Source of the DNA: Antedon mediterranea
Lineage: Eukaryota > Echinodermata > Crinoidea > Comatulida > Antedonidae
Direction: 5' to 3'
DNA: 64,000 nucleotides
Assembly: GCF_964355755.1 (NCBI RefSeq)
Contig: NC_092676.1
Location: 6,616,288-6,680,287, forward strand
In this document: positions 1-17,450 of the stretch, piece by piece
Position numbering within the stretch: position 1 is the first letter of the stretch
Layout: each line of letters starts with the position of its first letter
Notes under the pieces: generated by a model
The model's database searches: none
The model's input: the letters and a program-made list of their open reading frames with translations, nothing else
Told to the model about the DNA's origin: nothing
Position numbers and translations under genes: made by a program

Positions 1-5684
<5,684 letters not shown>

Positions 5685-6090
5685 TTTTAGGTAAGTTAAA
5701 ATTAGTTAATTATTTAGTTATCCCACCCGCTCGATTAAAAAATGAATAAATAAATCGCCTTCTTAGTTTTAAATTATGGATACGGCCACAACTATGCAAA
5801 AGAAAAGGAAAAACCAAAAACCAAAACAACTGCAGTTTATAATAAGTTAAAAAGATTCAGCAAAGATAATTATGGCGACGTTAACTTGATAACAGTGACA
5901 TTACATTTTGATTGGCTGTTTTAAGCACCCGTTCTTTGTAGGCTACCTGTATTTAGATTTCTCCAGTATTATAAGAAAATTTGGTAAATAAATATACAAC
6001 ATCACATGTATTTCATATTTATCTCCAATTATCATACCATAAACAAATCATTAACATAAAACCATGATGCGGGCACCACATGTGATCCAA
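5685..6090. other. 3' flank of the cathepsin-like gene
   Basis: Non-coding, AT-rich. It holds candidate polyadenylation signals (AATAAA at 5745-5750 and again near 5987). Nothing else is recognised before the trinucleotide array. Confidence 0.5.
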
Positions 6091-6099
6091 CAGCATTAG

Positions 6100-7330
6100 T
6101 AGAAGCAAAAATAACATCAGCAGCAGCAACAACAGCAGCAGCAACAGCAGGAAAGCAACAGCAACGACAGTAGCAGCATCAATAATAACAGCAGCAACAA
6201 CAGTAGCAGCAACAACAGTAGTAGCAGCAACAGCAGCAGCAGAAACAACAACAGCAGCAGCAACAGCAAAACAGTAGCAGCAAAAACAACAGAAGCAGCA
6301 ATATCAGCAGCAGCAGCAGCAACAACAGTAGCAGCAACATCAGCAAAGGAGCAACAGCAGCAAAAGAGCAACATAAACCACATCAGTAGCAAGAATCATA
6401 GCAGCAACAGCAGCAGCAACAACGGCAGCAGCAGCAACAATAGCATCAGTAAAATCAGCAACAACAACAGTAGTAGCAGCAACAACAATAGTAACATCAA
6501 CAACAGTAGCATTATCCCCTGTAGCAGCAACAGCAGCAACAACAGCAGCAACAGCAGCAACAACAACAGCAGCAGCAACGACATCAGCAAAAACAGCAGC
6601 AGTAACAACAGCAGCAACAGCAAAAGTAGCAGCAGCAACATCAGCAGCAACAACAGTAGCAGCAACAACAGCAGTAGCAGCAGCAACATCAACAGCAGCA
6701 ACAACAGTAGCAGCAACAACAGTAGCAGCAACAACAGCAGTAGCAGCAGCAGCAACATCAGTAGCAACAACAGCAGCAACAACAGTAGTAGCAGCAGCAG
6801 CATCAGCAGCTACAACAGCAGCAGCAACAATGGAAGAACTAATGTCAGCATAACTCATTCATTTCATCTTTTATTTCGGAAAAAATAATACAGCAGCAGC
6901 AACAATAGCATCAGTAAAATCAGCAACAACAACAGTAGTAGCAGCAACAACAATAGTAACATCAACAACAGTAGCATTATCCCCTGTAGCAGCAACAGCA
7001 GCAACAACAGCAGCAACAGCAGCAACAACAACAGCAGCAGCAACGACATCAGCAAAAACAGCAGCAGTAACAACAGCAGCAGCAGCAACATCAGCAGCAA
7101 CAACAGTAGCAGCAACAACAGCAGTAGCAGCAGCAACATCAACAGCAGCAACAACAGTAGCAGCAACAACAGTAGCAGCAACAACAGCAGTAGCAGCAGC
7201 AGCAACATCAGTAGCAACAACAGCAGCAACAACAGTAGTAGCAGCAGCAGCATCAGCAGCAGCAACAATGGAAGAACTAATGTCAGCATAACTCATTCAT
7301 TTCATCTTTTATTTCGGAAAAAATAATACA
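6100..7330. repeat. CAG/CAA-type trinucleotide array, internally duplicated
   Basis: Interrupted runs of CAG, CAA, TCA and GTA triplets. A block of about 465 bp containing the landmark ATTATCCCCTGTAGC (near 6511 and 6976) and ending in a unique tail (GGAAGAACTAATGTCAGCAT ... TTTCGGAAAAAATAATA) is present twice in tandem. A third copy of array plus tail is at 56817-57480. All frames give only poly-Ser, poly-Leu or Ala/Val runs, so I do not call a gene. Confidence 0.85.
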
Positions 7331-9889
7331 GAGTACAAAATTCTCCATAGGTCAAGAGCAAATTAGTGTCTACAAGAAGTAAACACAAATAGTAAATACA
7401 GCATCAACTAATAATGCTATCATACTTTGGACTAGAAAACACACTTCATCTGCAAAGAAAAATTTACTTAGGTGTTTATCAATCTTGATATAATAACAAA
7501 TTTACAACCTACACCTATAATACATAAAGTCAAGCCGTCAGACATGAATGAATGAATAACGATTAAAACTTACTCATTTGGTTTTTGTATTTTTGTTGCA
7601 ATCAATAATCTTTTGTTTAATTCTAGAAAGTGTGTACGGTCATTAAAGAGTATAAGCGATATATAAACAGCAGTTCAATTATGCAAATCATAACCCACAA
7701 TGCATTTAATAATAATAATTTATTTGGAGATTACACTTTTACAACAGTGGCACTCGACCAAATGGAAGGTGCATCCAAGAGAAATATACATTTTATTCTT
7801 TTTTCTTCTAGATTTACATTTTAGGTCAATTGTTATCGACGATAATAGGTAATACGTACATTTAAAAAATTCAGAAGATATTGTGATTTTGAAGTGGTTA
7901 GCAGGCCTAGTAAAATCATCTAATTGTTGGAAATGTAGAAAATGTAAAAACAACGCACACACATATTATTCTGAGGCACGCGTTCAGGTGATGGTAATGC
8001 TGAAGTGACATGTCGAATGTAGGAAGATAAACATAGATGATTCTCTAAACTAAAAATTGGAAGCGTAATGGTTTTTTTTTAAAAATATAGGATTTGCATA
8101 GTTTTAAAAAGCTCTTATGATACGTTCGATGTATTACTTCGATAAAATAATAACAATTTTTTGTTTATCTTTTCAATCATAGTCAAAATAAGTACAAGGG
8201 TATGCCAACGTTCCATCTTTTCTGCCGACAGAACACGGACCGCCAACAATGTTGCAAAATAAACACTATTGGAACGGTTAGTGACGTATCAGGACGATTT
8301 AGCCAGCCAACCCAGATCAGAGACCTCAGTTTTAATTTGATTAAACCCGCTGATTGGCTGTGACATAGATGACCTAAGCATTATAATACACTATTTCAAT
8401 TTAATCACCAGGCACCACAATATAAATAAAATCACATCAAAAAGATTCACACAAAAAAACGGTGCTTTGTCATATACTGTATTTAAAACTAAATTATGGC
8501 ACATGGTTAATAAATACATGGTCAAATGCGTAATTTAGTATTGTAACGTAATTTTAAATTTTCGGAGGTTTTCTGAAGAAGAAGATAATTCAAATAAAAA
8601 TTACATTTTATTAATAATAATTATGAACTACTTAAAACATTTCCTAAAAAAGTGAACTTTCCGTAGTCCGATTTTAATCAAAATAGTTGTATTTATTTAT
8701 TTTTTATTTTTATTTATTAAAACATATTTAGGCAGAATAATTCAGAAAAGAAAAGTTCACAAAAAGATCACAAATTTCTGTATGGCAATATCTTGTTCTC
8801 AATCACTCGATGCAGATGCATCAATAGAGTAATATTATATTGCGCATACGATTTCTAAATGTTGTTGATCTTGATTAGCGGCAACATACATGGTGTTCAA
8901 AGAGCATGTTTGGCAACCGTGCTTTTGCATAGGATAGCTCGGTGGAAACTCGTTTGATGTCACCGTCGATATAATATCCTCCTACTTATTTTGTCCATGA
9001 TTCAATCATCATTTAGTTTCATATTATAAATAAGTTATAAATATTAAACTATATAACTATTATATCAATACGTTGTCTCTTGATTGTTTACATTTTGTTA
9101 ACGGTCTCTTCAATACTTAATATCATAAAAGTACATATTTATGATTGTTTTATGATTAGCTGCTGTTCTAAAAATGTTAATAGGGACTTGACAAAACAGG
9201 ACGGGAAGCCACAGGACGGTGCTCATTAATAATGAATGAGCTTCAACAAAGTGGGCGGAGCTTAGCGTGAAATTCCGTCGTAACTTTTTGAAGACGATAA
9301 AGTTCGAATTTTACCGTTTACGGATAACGACTAGAAATAATGGCATATAACCTTAAAAAGACAGTTCAAATTAAACTTAAAAGTGGCATTTTCGAAACTC
9401 TAAATAACATTTAAACTTCTAATTTAATTGTTTAACGAAATAACATTTTAATTGGATTAAAATGGCTGTGTTAAAAGCAATACCTTTTGCGCGGCGTTTG
9501 AATGCGATGCCTCTAGCTAGGAAGGCCTATGCTGTATCACCAGAGCCAAGCGATTCAGAAGGGCCCCGCGCCGCGTGACAGGGGAGGGAGAGAGATATAC
9601 TGGCGGTCGTCGTCTACGCTCAAGAGTGCCTATTATTTGTACATGCACGGTAACATTTGGCAACATGTTTGGTAGGCCTACAAAAAGTCTTTAAGAAAAA
9701 AATTTACAATTTTGATAGAATAGCGACAATATTACTGTAATATCGTGGCTATTCCATACATGCGCTGCCAACATTAAACAAGGCCATATACATGGCTGCA
9801 GTCGCCTGCTCAAGTTAGTGTTTCAACCGAACAATCGACCGACCAACCCACATAGTGAACTGTATATAAACAGGAGATTGTGTTTGTTA
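7331..9889. repeat. Segmental duplication A, left copy (non-coding body)
   Basis: The stretch matches 57480-59984 almost base for base with small indels; shared landmarks include AAATTCTCCATAGGTCAAG, the segment around AGTGGGCGGAGCTTAGCG and GGGCCCCGCGCCGCGTGACA. It holds no gene I can support. At 9882-9889 it reaches GTTTGTTA, where the hAT elements are inserted. The same site is uninterrupted in the right copy at 59977-59984. Confidence 0.9.
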
Positions 9890-10485
9890 CAGAGCCATAT
9901 ATATAGAGAGAGTTACGACTTTGCGTTCACGGATTTTAGAAAGTCACGTGGTGTGCACGCCGGCCATGTTTGTGTCCAACTATGCTTATGTAGCGTATGG
10001 AATTCGAGTCATTTGCTTAAAAAATGTATAACATTCACAAGGCTTTAAATATCGAATTTAATATCAAAACAATCAATTTGTTTAAAGGTTTTTGTTAAGA
10101 TAATAACGAAATCATAAAGTTACTGCGAACATGATTTTAAACAACAACATGTAAAAACAATGCATTACTAGCTATAGAGAATCCCTGTACAAACTAAACG
10201 CGCACGCGTAGAGCGTGCATGGAGCGCACAACCAGAGCCGTTCCGAAATTGCTATTTTTGTTGTTTTAAATCATGTTCGCAGTAACTTTATAATTTTTTT
10301 ATTATTTTAACAAAAACCTTTAATCAAATTGATTGTTTTGATATTAAATTCGATAATTAAAGCCTTTTGAACGTTATACATTTTCAAAACAAAAGACTCA
10401 ACTCCATACGCTACATAGGAATAGTTGGACACAAACACGGCTTCTAATCCATTCAATGCCGTAACTCTCTCTATATATGGCTCTG
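9890..10485. mobile_element. hAT-type foldback MITE, copy 1
   Basis: Starts CAGAGCCATATATA and ends with the complement TATATATGGCTCTG. The two ~250-bp arms are inverted copies (for example 10050-10130 against 10270-10350). It is flanked by the 8-bp repeat GTTTGTTA at 9882-9889 and 10486-10493. CAGNG-type ends and 8-bp duplications define hAT superfamily insertions. There is no transposase. Confidence 0.85.
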
Positions 10486-10544
10486 GTTTGTTACAGAGCC
10501 ATATATAGAGAGAGTTACGACTTTGCGTTCACGGATTTTAGAAA

Positions 10545-12155
10545 TAATAATAATAATAATAAGATTTGTATAGCACACATACCACTCCAGAGTGCTCAAG
10601 GCGCATTTAAAAATAAAAAAGAAATAAATCATACAAATTCCTGGCAAATAAAATGCAATTTCTTTGGAGGGTCCCCATCCGTTGTCGTTCTGTCGCGGTC
10701 CCGGACCCCTACCTAGGTGACCAAACAAAGGAACAGGATACACATTTGCCTTGCCACAGACGACCGGGTGCTCAGAGACAACAACCAAGACAGAGGCACC
10801 CCAAAGATAATGCTGGCCAGGAAAAGGTATACAAAACAATTCTAAGTCTAAACAACTTTAAGGAACCTCATGATTTCCATATGCCTTAATGAATAAATGT
10901 GTTTTTAATAATTTTTTAAAAGTATCAACAGTTTTGCAAAATCTTATAGAGCTCGGTAGAGCATTCCACAGACGAGGAGCAGTAACGGAGAATGCTCTGC
11001 CACCCCATGAGTGGTGAGACTTAGGCTGATGTAGAAGCAGCGAGTCACTAGAGCGCAGATTACGTCCGGGAACATACAGCCTAAGCATGTCAGAAATATA
11101 TTCAGGAGCCATGCCATTTATAGACTTAAAAACAAAGAGTAATATTTTAAAAACAATGCGGTACCTAACAGGGAGCCAATGCAATATTTCCAAAGTATTT
11201 GATATGTGTCCATATCTTGGTAATTTTTTAACAACTCGTGCCGCTGTATTTTGAATCAGTTGGAGCCTGTGGAGTTGTTTTTGTGGTAGCCCGTATAGCA
11301 AAGAGTTTACCATATCAAGTTGTGAAGTGACAAAAGCATGAACAAGTTGTTTAGCTGCTGTCTCATTTATAAACTTACGAATCCTTCGAATGTTTCGCAA
11401 GTGAAAAGACGACGCAGAAATAGTTTTTGAGATATGAGAAATCATAGTCATACCCACATCCATTTCAACCCCAAGATTTCTAACCTGCCTAGCCGGGTCA
11501 ATTTGGGTTTCACCAATGTGAATAAAGCTTGGTGGCAGTTTTTCCAACTGCTGTTTTGATCCAAAAAGAACAAATTCTGTTTTTTCATCATTTAATTTAA
11601 GAAAGTTGTTTTTCATCCAGACACGCAATTCATAGATACAATGTTGGAGCAATTCCAAAGAAATGTCACTGTGTTTCATAGTAGGTTTAAAAGAAATATA
11701 AATCTGAGTATCATCAGCATAAACATGATAGCACAGATCATATTTACTTATGATATCCCGTATCGGGTGTAAATAAATAGTAAACCATTGCGGCCCAAGA
11801 ACAGATCCTGGTGGTACCGAAAAGTTTAGAAAAGAAGCTTTTGAAATAGCATCACCAATACATACGTGTTGAGGTCGTTTTTCCAAATATGACCGACACC
11901 AATCATAAGTGCATTTCCTTCAATACCAATATAAGTACTGAGTCTATTTAGCAACACAGAATGATCAACCGTATCAAATGCTGCACTTAAATCTAATAAT
12001 ACTAGAGCAGTTAGCTTTCCATCATCCATCCCACGTACTGTAGGATGTCATTATTTACACGAAGTAATGCCGTTTCAGTACTGTGATGCGCTTTGTAGGC
12101 AGATTGATACGGATCAAGTAGGCCATGTTTTTGTACATGCGATAAAATCCGTTTA
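10545..12155 (-). pseudogene. LINE A (CR1/L2-type), 3' portion: reverse transcriptase C-terminal half and tail
   Basis: On the minus strand the region encodes QSAYKAHHSTETALL, then RT motif [14 protein letters not shown] (around 11960-12010), a frameshift, motif B remnant VPPGSVLGP, YADDTQIY (catalytic Asp pair), VRNLGVEMD and the C-terminal LHWLPVRYRI segment typical of CR1/L2/Rex LINEs. It ends in a TTATTATTATT microsatellite tail at 10545-10560. The ORF is broken at about 11830-11890 and severed from its upstream part by LINE B. The function, target-primed reverse transcription, is lost. Confidence 0.88.
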
Positions 12156-15100
12156 TTTATTTTATTTCATCATCACCCTACAGTGACCAAACGTCACCAT
12201 TAACAGGGCTGAAAGTCGTAAAATATAACATATAATATACAAGCAAAAATCAACAGATAACAAGACAACATTTAAATATTACTGACATTAGACAAAACCT
12301 TGTGACGGAAACAAGCAAGGGAATCAAAAAAAATATCAACAGATTCATCAATTTTACATAGTGAGTGGTATAACTTAGGCAAACGATTAACAAAACCATT
12401 TTTAGTAATATTTACCCTCCCTCTTGATATAGAAAATAAAGCAGGATAACGCAATTGATATTGTGGAACAGAAATAGGAAAGTACACTTCAAAATTACCA
12501 TGAAAAATTGAGTTCACAGCCTTAAAAAGAAAAATTAAATCAAATAACTTACGCCTACCCGCTAAATTAATAAGAACGTCTTTGCTAATAGAACCAAATT
12601 TACGCACATAAAATCGACAAAACTTGTTCTGAACACTTTGTAATCTAGAAGACTGGGCAAGAGAAATAGAGTTAAAAATAACACTGCAGAATTCAAGATT
12701 CGACCTAACTAAAGATTTGTATAAAATAACTAATGCCTTTTTATCGTTGATATGTCTGCAATGTCTCCAAAGAAAACCCAAAAGTCTATTGCATTTAGAG
12801 ACTATAAAATCAATATGTTTACAGAAGGTTAATGAACTATCTAAAAAAACACCAAGGTCTTTGTGAACAGAGACTCTTTCAAGTATAATATTCTTAATAT
12901 AAAAGTCAAAATAGATGGGTTTTTTCTTAAGAGTAAAAGACATTGATTTGCATTTAGAGGCATTGACTGACATATTCCAAGTGTCGCACCAGTGAATGAG
13001 TCTGTCAACGTCTTCTTGTAACAACAACATATCATTTAAAGTTTGTATAGACTTAAATAATTTGATATCGTCAGCAAACATAAGAACATTAGAATGACGA
13101 GGAACAAAGGAAAAATCGTTAATAAACATAATGAAAAAAAGAGGCCCCAAAATAGACCCCTGAGGCACGCCAGATAAAACTGGAAGCCATTCAGACGCGT
13201 TACCATCAAAAGTGACTCTCTGAAACCTGTCCGATAAATAACTTGTAAAAAATAAAATTAAATCGTGATTTAGACCAAATTGTTGAAGTTTAAACAAGAG
13301 CAACTTATGGGAGACCCTGTCAAAGGCTTTAGCCATGTCTGTATATACAACTTCGCATTGCCCTTTTGCATTTATTGCGTCATACGCATGTGACAACAGA
13401 ACAGACAAATTTGTTTCACAAGACCTTCCTGGGTAAAATCCGTGTTGATGGTCACTAATAACTGGTGATATATGTTTAAAAATTTGGTCGTGAACAATTT
13501 TTTCAAAAACTTTAGAAATAGTTGGCAACAATGAAACCGGTCTATAATTGCGTACATCAGATTTAGAACCAGCTTTAAAGATAGGGCACACGTTAGCTTG
13601 CTTCCATTTTATCGGAAAACGTTTCTCAGAAATGCATCTTTCAAATAAAATTTTACAAGGGAAAGAAAGAGGTTTGGCAGCTAAAGACAAAACAATATTA
13701 CTTAGACCATCATTACCTGAAGCCTTATGAGAATCAATTCCATTAATGTGCTTTTCTATAACCTCCTGATTAAACTCAAGTTTAGATAAGCAATCGATGG
13801 GATATTCAGGAAGATTAGGAACATCCAAATCGTTGTTAACAGGACTAAAAACAGAATAAAAAAATTGATTAAGTAAGCTTGCTTTGTCTTTTACAGTGTA
13901 AGCTGACTGATTATTAAAATGTAGTTCCGAAGGAATGTTATTATTATTTTTTCTTGAGGATTTTATCCAAGACCAAAAACGTTTCGGATTACAACTTAAA
14001 TTACAACATAATGAATTAACATAGGTTCGATACTTAAATCTACAAAGTCGTTTAAAATTTGACCTAGCAAATCGAAAATTTTCAATATTTAACCTATTTG
14101 GATTACGTTTTTTTTCTCTAAAATATGATTCTTTAGATTTCAAAGCAGTGTAGAGCTCATTATCAAACCATGGTGGGAGTTTTCTCTTAGGTCTGAAAAC
14201 AGGGACGAGATCTTTGATAGTAGCAAAAATAAAATCATAAAATAAATTAACTGCCTCATCAATGTCAACGGCAAGATCAAGTAAATTCCAAGGAATATGA
14301 GAAAGTGTTTGTATAAAATCTAATTTGTTAAGTTTTTTAAAATTATATAACAATCGATCGTCATTATTGATAAGGTGTTTGTTAAACTCTATAGGATATT
14401 TAAAATTTATTGCACAGTGATCAGAAGTGAAAATATCTTCACCGAATGAAACTTCATGGCATATAGTATTGCACAAGGCAAGATCAAGAGTGTGATCGGC
14501 ACATGTCGGAAAATATACAAATTGATTAAAATTATTACCCTGTAAAATATTATCTATAAAAAATTTGCCATTGGAGTTGTCGGGAGCTTCACATTCTACA
14601 ATATTGCACTTATTATAACTATTCAAACGCCATTTTATCTCAGGTAGATTAAAATCTCCTAATAACATAACGTCATGATTGAAACCCTGAAATTCATATT
14701 GCACATTGTTTATAGATTCACAGAGACGATCGATTTGAGATTTAGGTGCCGATGGTGGGCGATAATATATACCAATAATTAAACATTTTTTTCTAGACAG
14801 TTGAATTTTGACCCACATTAGTTCTTGACTTTCATCTTCAAACTTAATGAGACGACACGACCTGTATTTGTTGTTAATTAAGAGTAAAACTCCACCGCCT
14901 CTCTTGTCCTCTTGCCGGTCCCTGCGATATAGATTAAAGCCATCTAAAGACATTTCACAATCAATTAAAGTGTTATTTAACCAGGTTTCAGTTAATGCTA
15001 CAACGTCTATGTATCTTGTGCACATGTGACTAAACAATTCCGATTTATATGATTCCATTTTATTTTTTACACTACGAACGTTTTGGTAGTACACCTTTAA

Positions 15101-15896
15101 AGAGCTACTTTTGTTGTTCGAATTAGTAGCATTCGGGCCAGGATTGACTTCTATGTCCCCTCCAAGTACAACAGACCAAATACGTAGAGTACTAACCGAA
15201 TTTGAATAGTATGACACAGCCCTGCCAAGGAATTTAAACTTCGATTTCTTTCGTACTTGTAATGATGTAAGGCCAGTTATTGTTATTGCACATTTTGAAT
15301 AATAAATAGGTATCGGATGAAAATCGTCGTCAATGTAAACAGCATCATTAAAATAGTAGAAAAAGTATTGCACAAAGTTGTTCATAGAACGTTGTGTAAG
15401 TTCCAATTCGACTTGGTTCCACTTAACATACTGACCTGGACAGCTGGTTATTGCACATTTTGAATAATAAAATGGTATCGGATGAAAATCGTCGTCAAGA
15501 ATAAATCGAATGTAGACTGCATCAGTAAAATAGTAGAAAAAATATTGCACAAAGTTGTTCATAGAACGCTTTGTATATTCCATTTCAACTAGGCTCCATT
15601 TAACATTTGCATACTGACCTGGACAGCTGACTACACAGACCCCTTCACACACCGGTAATGCTATTCTTTGAAATTCGCTCTGCCGGCCTAGGCTTATTGT
15701 GCTAAAATTCACGTATTTATACAAAGATTGGTGAAAATTGTTGTCACAATTGCATCCATATCCACTCCAAAACACTTCGTGATCATCATTAAAGGGATAT
15801 TGTGTTGGGGTAAACGAGAAAGTAAATGAAATAAACCAGACACAACAGAGCAAAAATACGGCGGTGTTCATTGTTCAAATTCCGACTGGCTGTTTA
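12151..15896 (-). mobile_element. LINE B insertion in LINE A
   Basis: Minus-strand non-LTR element with an A-rich tail (AAATAAAATAAATAAA, complement of about 12150-12170). LINE A coding sequence resumes on both sides. GTTTA occurs at both junctions (12151-12155 and 15892-15896) and is a likely short target duplication. Only ~20 bases precede the ORF start, so the 5' end may be truncated. Confidence 0.82.
12272..15871 (-). CDS. Intact LINE polyprotein with signal-like N-terminus, 2A-like motif, endonuclease and reverse transcriptase
   Basis: 1199 codons without interruption. Residues 1-20 are a hydrophobic signal-like segment. Residues 82-142 and 143-196 are two copies of one unrecognised module (SCPGQY ... 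YYSKCAIT). Residues 238-246, GDIEVNPGP, match the 2A consensus D[VI]ExNPGP, which causes ribosome skipping between Gly245 and Pro246. The exonuclease-endonuclease-phosphatase domain covers ~258-490 (NVRS, TETWL, YRPP, GDFN, SDH). The reverse transcriptase covers ~700-1000 (YRPVSLLPTISKVFEKIV, TDMAKAFD with Asp845 and Asp851, GVPQGSILGP, FADD with Asp934/935). This is CR1/jockey-group architecture, and 2A-bearing LINEs of this kind are known from sea urchins. All catalytic signatures look present, so it is probably a recent and possibly active copy (inference). Confidence 0.9.
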   Translation of the reverse strand: MNTAVFLLCCVWFISFTFSFTPTQYPFNDDHEVFWSGYGCNCDNNFHQSLYKYVNFSTISLGRQSEFQRIALPVCEGVCVVSCPGQYANVKWSLVEMEYTKRSMNNFVQYFFYYFTDAVYIRFILDDDFHPIPFYYSKCAITSCPGQYVKWNQVELELTQRSMNNFVQYFFYYFNDAVYIDDDFHPIPIYYSKCAITITGLTSLQVRKKSKFKFLGRAVSYYSNSVSTLRIWSVVLGGDIEVNPGPNATNSNNKSSSLKVYYQNVRSVKNKMESYKSELFSHMCTRYIDVVALTETWLNNTLIDCEMSLDGFNLYRRDRQEDKRGGGVLLLINNKYRSCRLIKFEDESQELMWVKIQLSRKKCLIIGIYYRPPSAPKSQIDRLCESINNVQYEFQGFNHDVMLLGDFNLPEIKWRLNSYNKCNIVECEAPDNSNGKFFIDNILQGNNFNQFVYFPTCADHTLDLALCNTICHEVSFGEDIFTSDHCAINFKYPIEFNKHLINNDDRLLYNFKKLNKLDFIQTLSHIPWNLLDLAVDIDEAVNLFYDFIFATIKDLVPVFRPKRKLPPWFDNELYTALKSKESYFREKKRNPNRLNIENFRFARSNFKRLCRFKYRTYVNSLCCNLSCNPKRFWSWIKSSRKNNNNIPSELHFNNQSAYTVKDKASLLNQFFYSVFSPVNNDLDVPNLPEYPIDCLSKLEFNQEVIEKHINGIDSHKASGNDGLSNIVLSLAAKPLSFPCKILFERCISEKRFPIKWKQANVCPIFKAGSKSDVRNYRPVSLLPTISKVFEKIVHDQIFKHISPVISDHQHGFYPGRSCETNLSVLLSHAYDAINAKGQCEVVYTDMAKAFDRVSHKLLLFKLQQFGLNHDLILFFTSYLSDRFQRVTFDGNASEWLPVLSGVPQGSILGPLFFIMFINDFSFVPRHSNVLMFADDIKLFKSIQTLNDMLLLQEDVDRLIHWCDTWNMSVNASKCKSMSFTLKKKPIYFDFYIKNIILERVSVHKDLGVFLDSSLTFCKHIDFIVSKCNRLLGFLWRHCRHINDKKALVILYKSLVRSNLEFCSVIFNSISLAQSSRLQSVQNKFCRFYVRKFGSISKDVLINLAGRRKLFDLIFLFKAVNSIFHGNFEVYFPISVPQYQLRYPALFSISRGRVNITKNGFVNRLPKLYHSLCKIDESVDIFFDSLACFRHKVLSNVSNI

Positions 15897-16048
15897 GAAA
15901 CAACCTTCTCAATTATTTTTCCTAAAAAACTAAGATTCGAGATAGGTCTGTAGTTTTTCAGAATCTCGGGATCTAGACCTGTTTTTTTCAATGTGGGTCG
16001 AACATGGGTGACTTTTAGAGACTCTGGGAAAGAACCACTTTCAAGAGA
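15897..16048 (-). pseudogene. LINE A, middle fragment (reverse transcriptase N-terminal motifs)
   Basis: Minus-strand translation gives [18 protein letters not shown] and [20 protein letters not shown], the conserved RT segment that joins in sense to QSAYKAHHSTETALL beyond LINE B and to ITHIVNKSLE beyond the foldback at 22071. It is a 150-bp island of LINE A between two later insertions. Confidence 0.85.
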
Positions 16049-16241
16049 TGTCTGTGAAGTTGGTTACTAGTTCCTAGTTCCTTATTCAAATTCAATTAAA
16101 GGGACAGTCAAAAATATTTTTAAAAACAAATTTTAATATGTAATAACTGTCTAATTGAGTTGTTATTGCATCAACATGTTAGCCTTGACCTCCTTTTACT
16201 TCTTCCGGTCAAAGTTCAATAACATTTTATGCATTTACGCC

Positions 16242-17450
16242 TTCTACGGCGAATAAGTAACTAGCTTTTACGAACGTTATAACACTTGACCTACTTAATA
16301 TTTTCAAAATATTTTGGTATAGATCGATGACTCTTGACCTACTCTACCATTTTCCACCCTAGTTCCGCGAAATTTTGTTCATCTACGCCCTCTACGGCGA
16401 ATAAGTAACTGGCTTTACGAACGTTATAACACTTGACCTGCTTAATTTTTTCAAAATATTTTTTGTTATGAATCGATCACCCTTGACCTACTCTACCGTT
16501 TGCCACCCCAGTTCCGCGAACTTTTTTGCGTCTACGCCCTCTACGGCGAATAAGTAACTGGCGTTACGAATGTTATAACACTTGACCTACTTAATTTTTT
16601 CAAAATGTTTTGGTATGGATCGATCACCCGTGACCTACTTTACCATTTGCCACCCCAGTTCCGCGAACTGTTATGCATCTACTCCCTCTACGGCGAATAA
16701 GTAACTGGGTTTACGAACGTTATAACACTTGACCTACTTAATTTTTTCAAAATATTTTGCTATAGATCGATCACCCTTGACCTACTCTACCATTTGCCAC
16801 CCCAGTTCCGCGAACTTGTTTGCGTCTACGCCCTCTACGGCGAATAAGTAACTGGCTTTTACGAACGTTATAACACTTGACCTACTTAATTTTTCCAAAA
16901 TATTTTGGCATGAATCGATCACCCTTGACCTACTCTACCATTTGCCACCCCAGTTCCGCGAACTTTTTTGCGTCTACGCCCTCTACGGTGAATAAGTAAC
17001 TGGCTTTTACGAACGTTATAACACTTGACCTACTTAATTTTTTCAAAATATTTTGGTATGAATCGATCACCCTTGACCTACTTTACCAATTGCAACCCTA
17101 GTTCCGCGATTTTTTTTGCATCTACGCCCTCTACGGCGAATAAGTAACTGGTTTTACGAACGTTATAACACTTAACCTACTTAATTTTTTCAAAATATTT
17201 TGGTATGAATCGATGACCCTTGACCTACTTTACCATTTGCCACCCCAGTTCCGCGAACTTTTTTGCGTCTACGCCCTCTACGGCGAATAAGTAACTGGCT
17301 TTTACCAACGTTATAACACTTGACCTACTTAATTTTTTCAAAATATTTTTTGCATCTACGCCCTCTACGGTGAATACGTAATTTGTTATGGGTAGATGAC
17401 CCTTGACTACTTTACCATTTGCCAAACTAGTTCCGCGAACTTGTACCTAT
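16242..17450. repeat. 148-bp satellite array, left arm
   Basis: TCTACGGCGAATAAGTAAC-type landmarks recur at 16242, 16391, 16540, 16687, 16834, 16982, 17130 and 17277, spaced 147-149 bp, then a short unit at 17364 and a degenerate one near 17450. Each unit also carries CACTTGACCTACTTAAT and CCCAGTTCCGCGAAC. It is the inverted partner of 20885-21900. Confidence 0.92.

Noticed and set aside
6117-7296. Long minus-strand poly-Leu and Ala/Val open frames
   Set aside because: They are translations of the CAG/CAA triplet array, exist in all registers and have no non-repeat domain.
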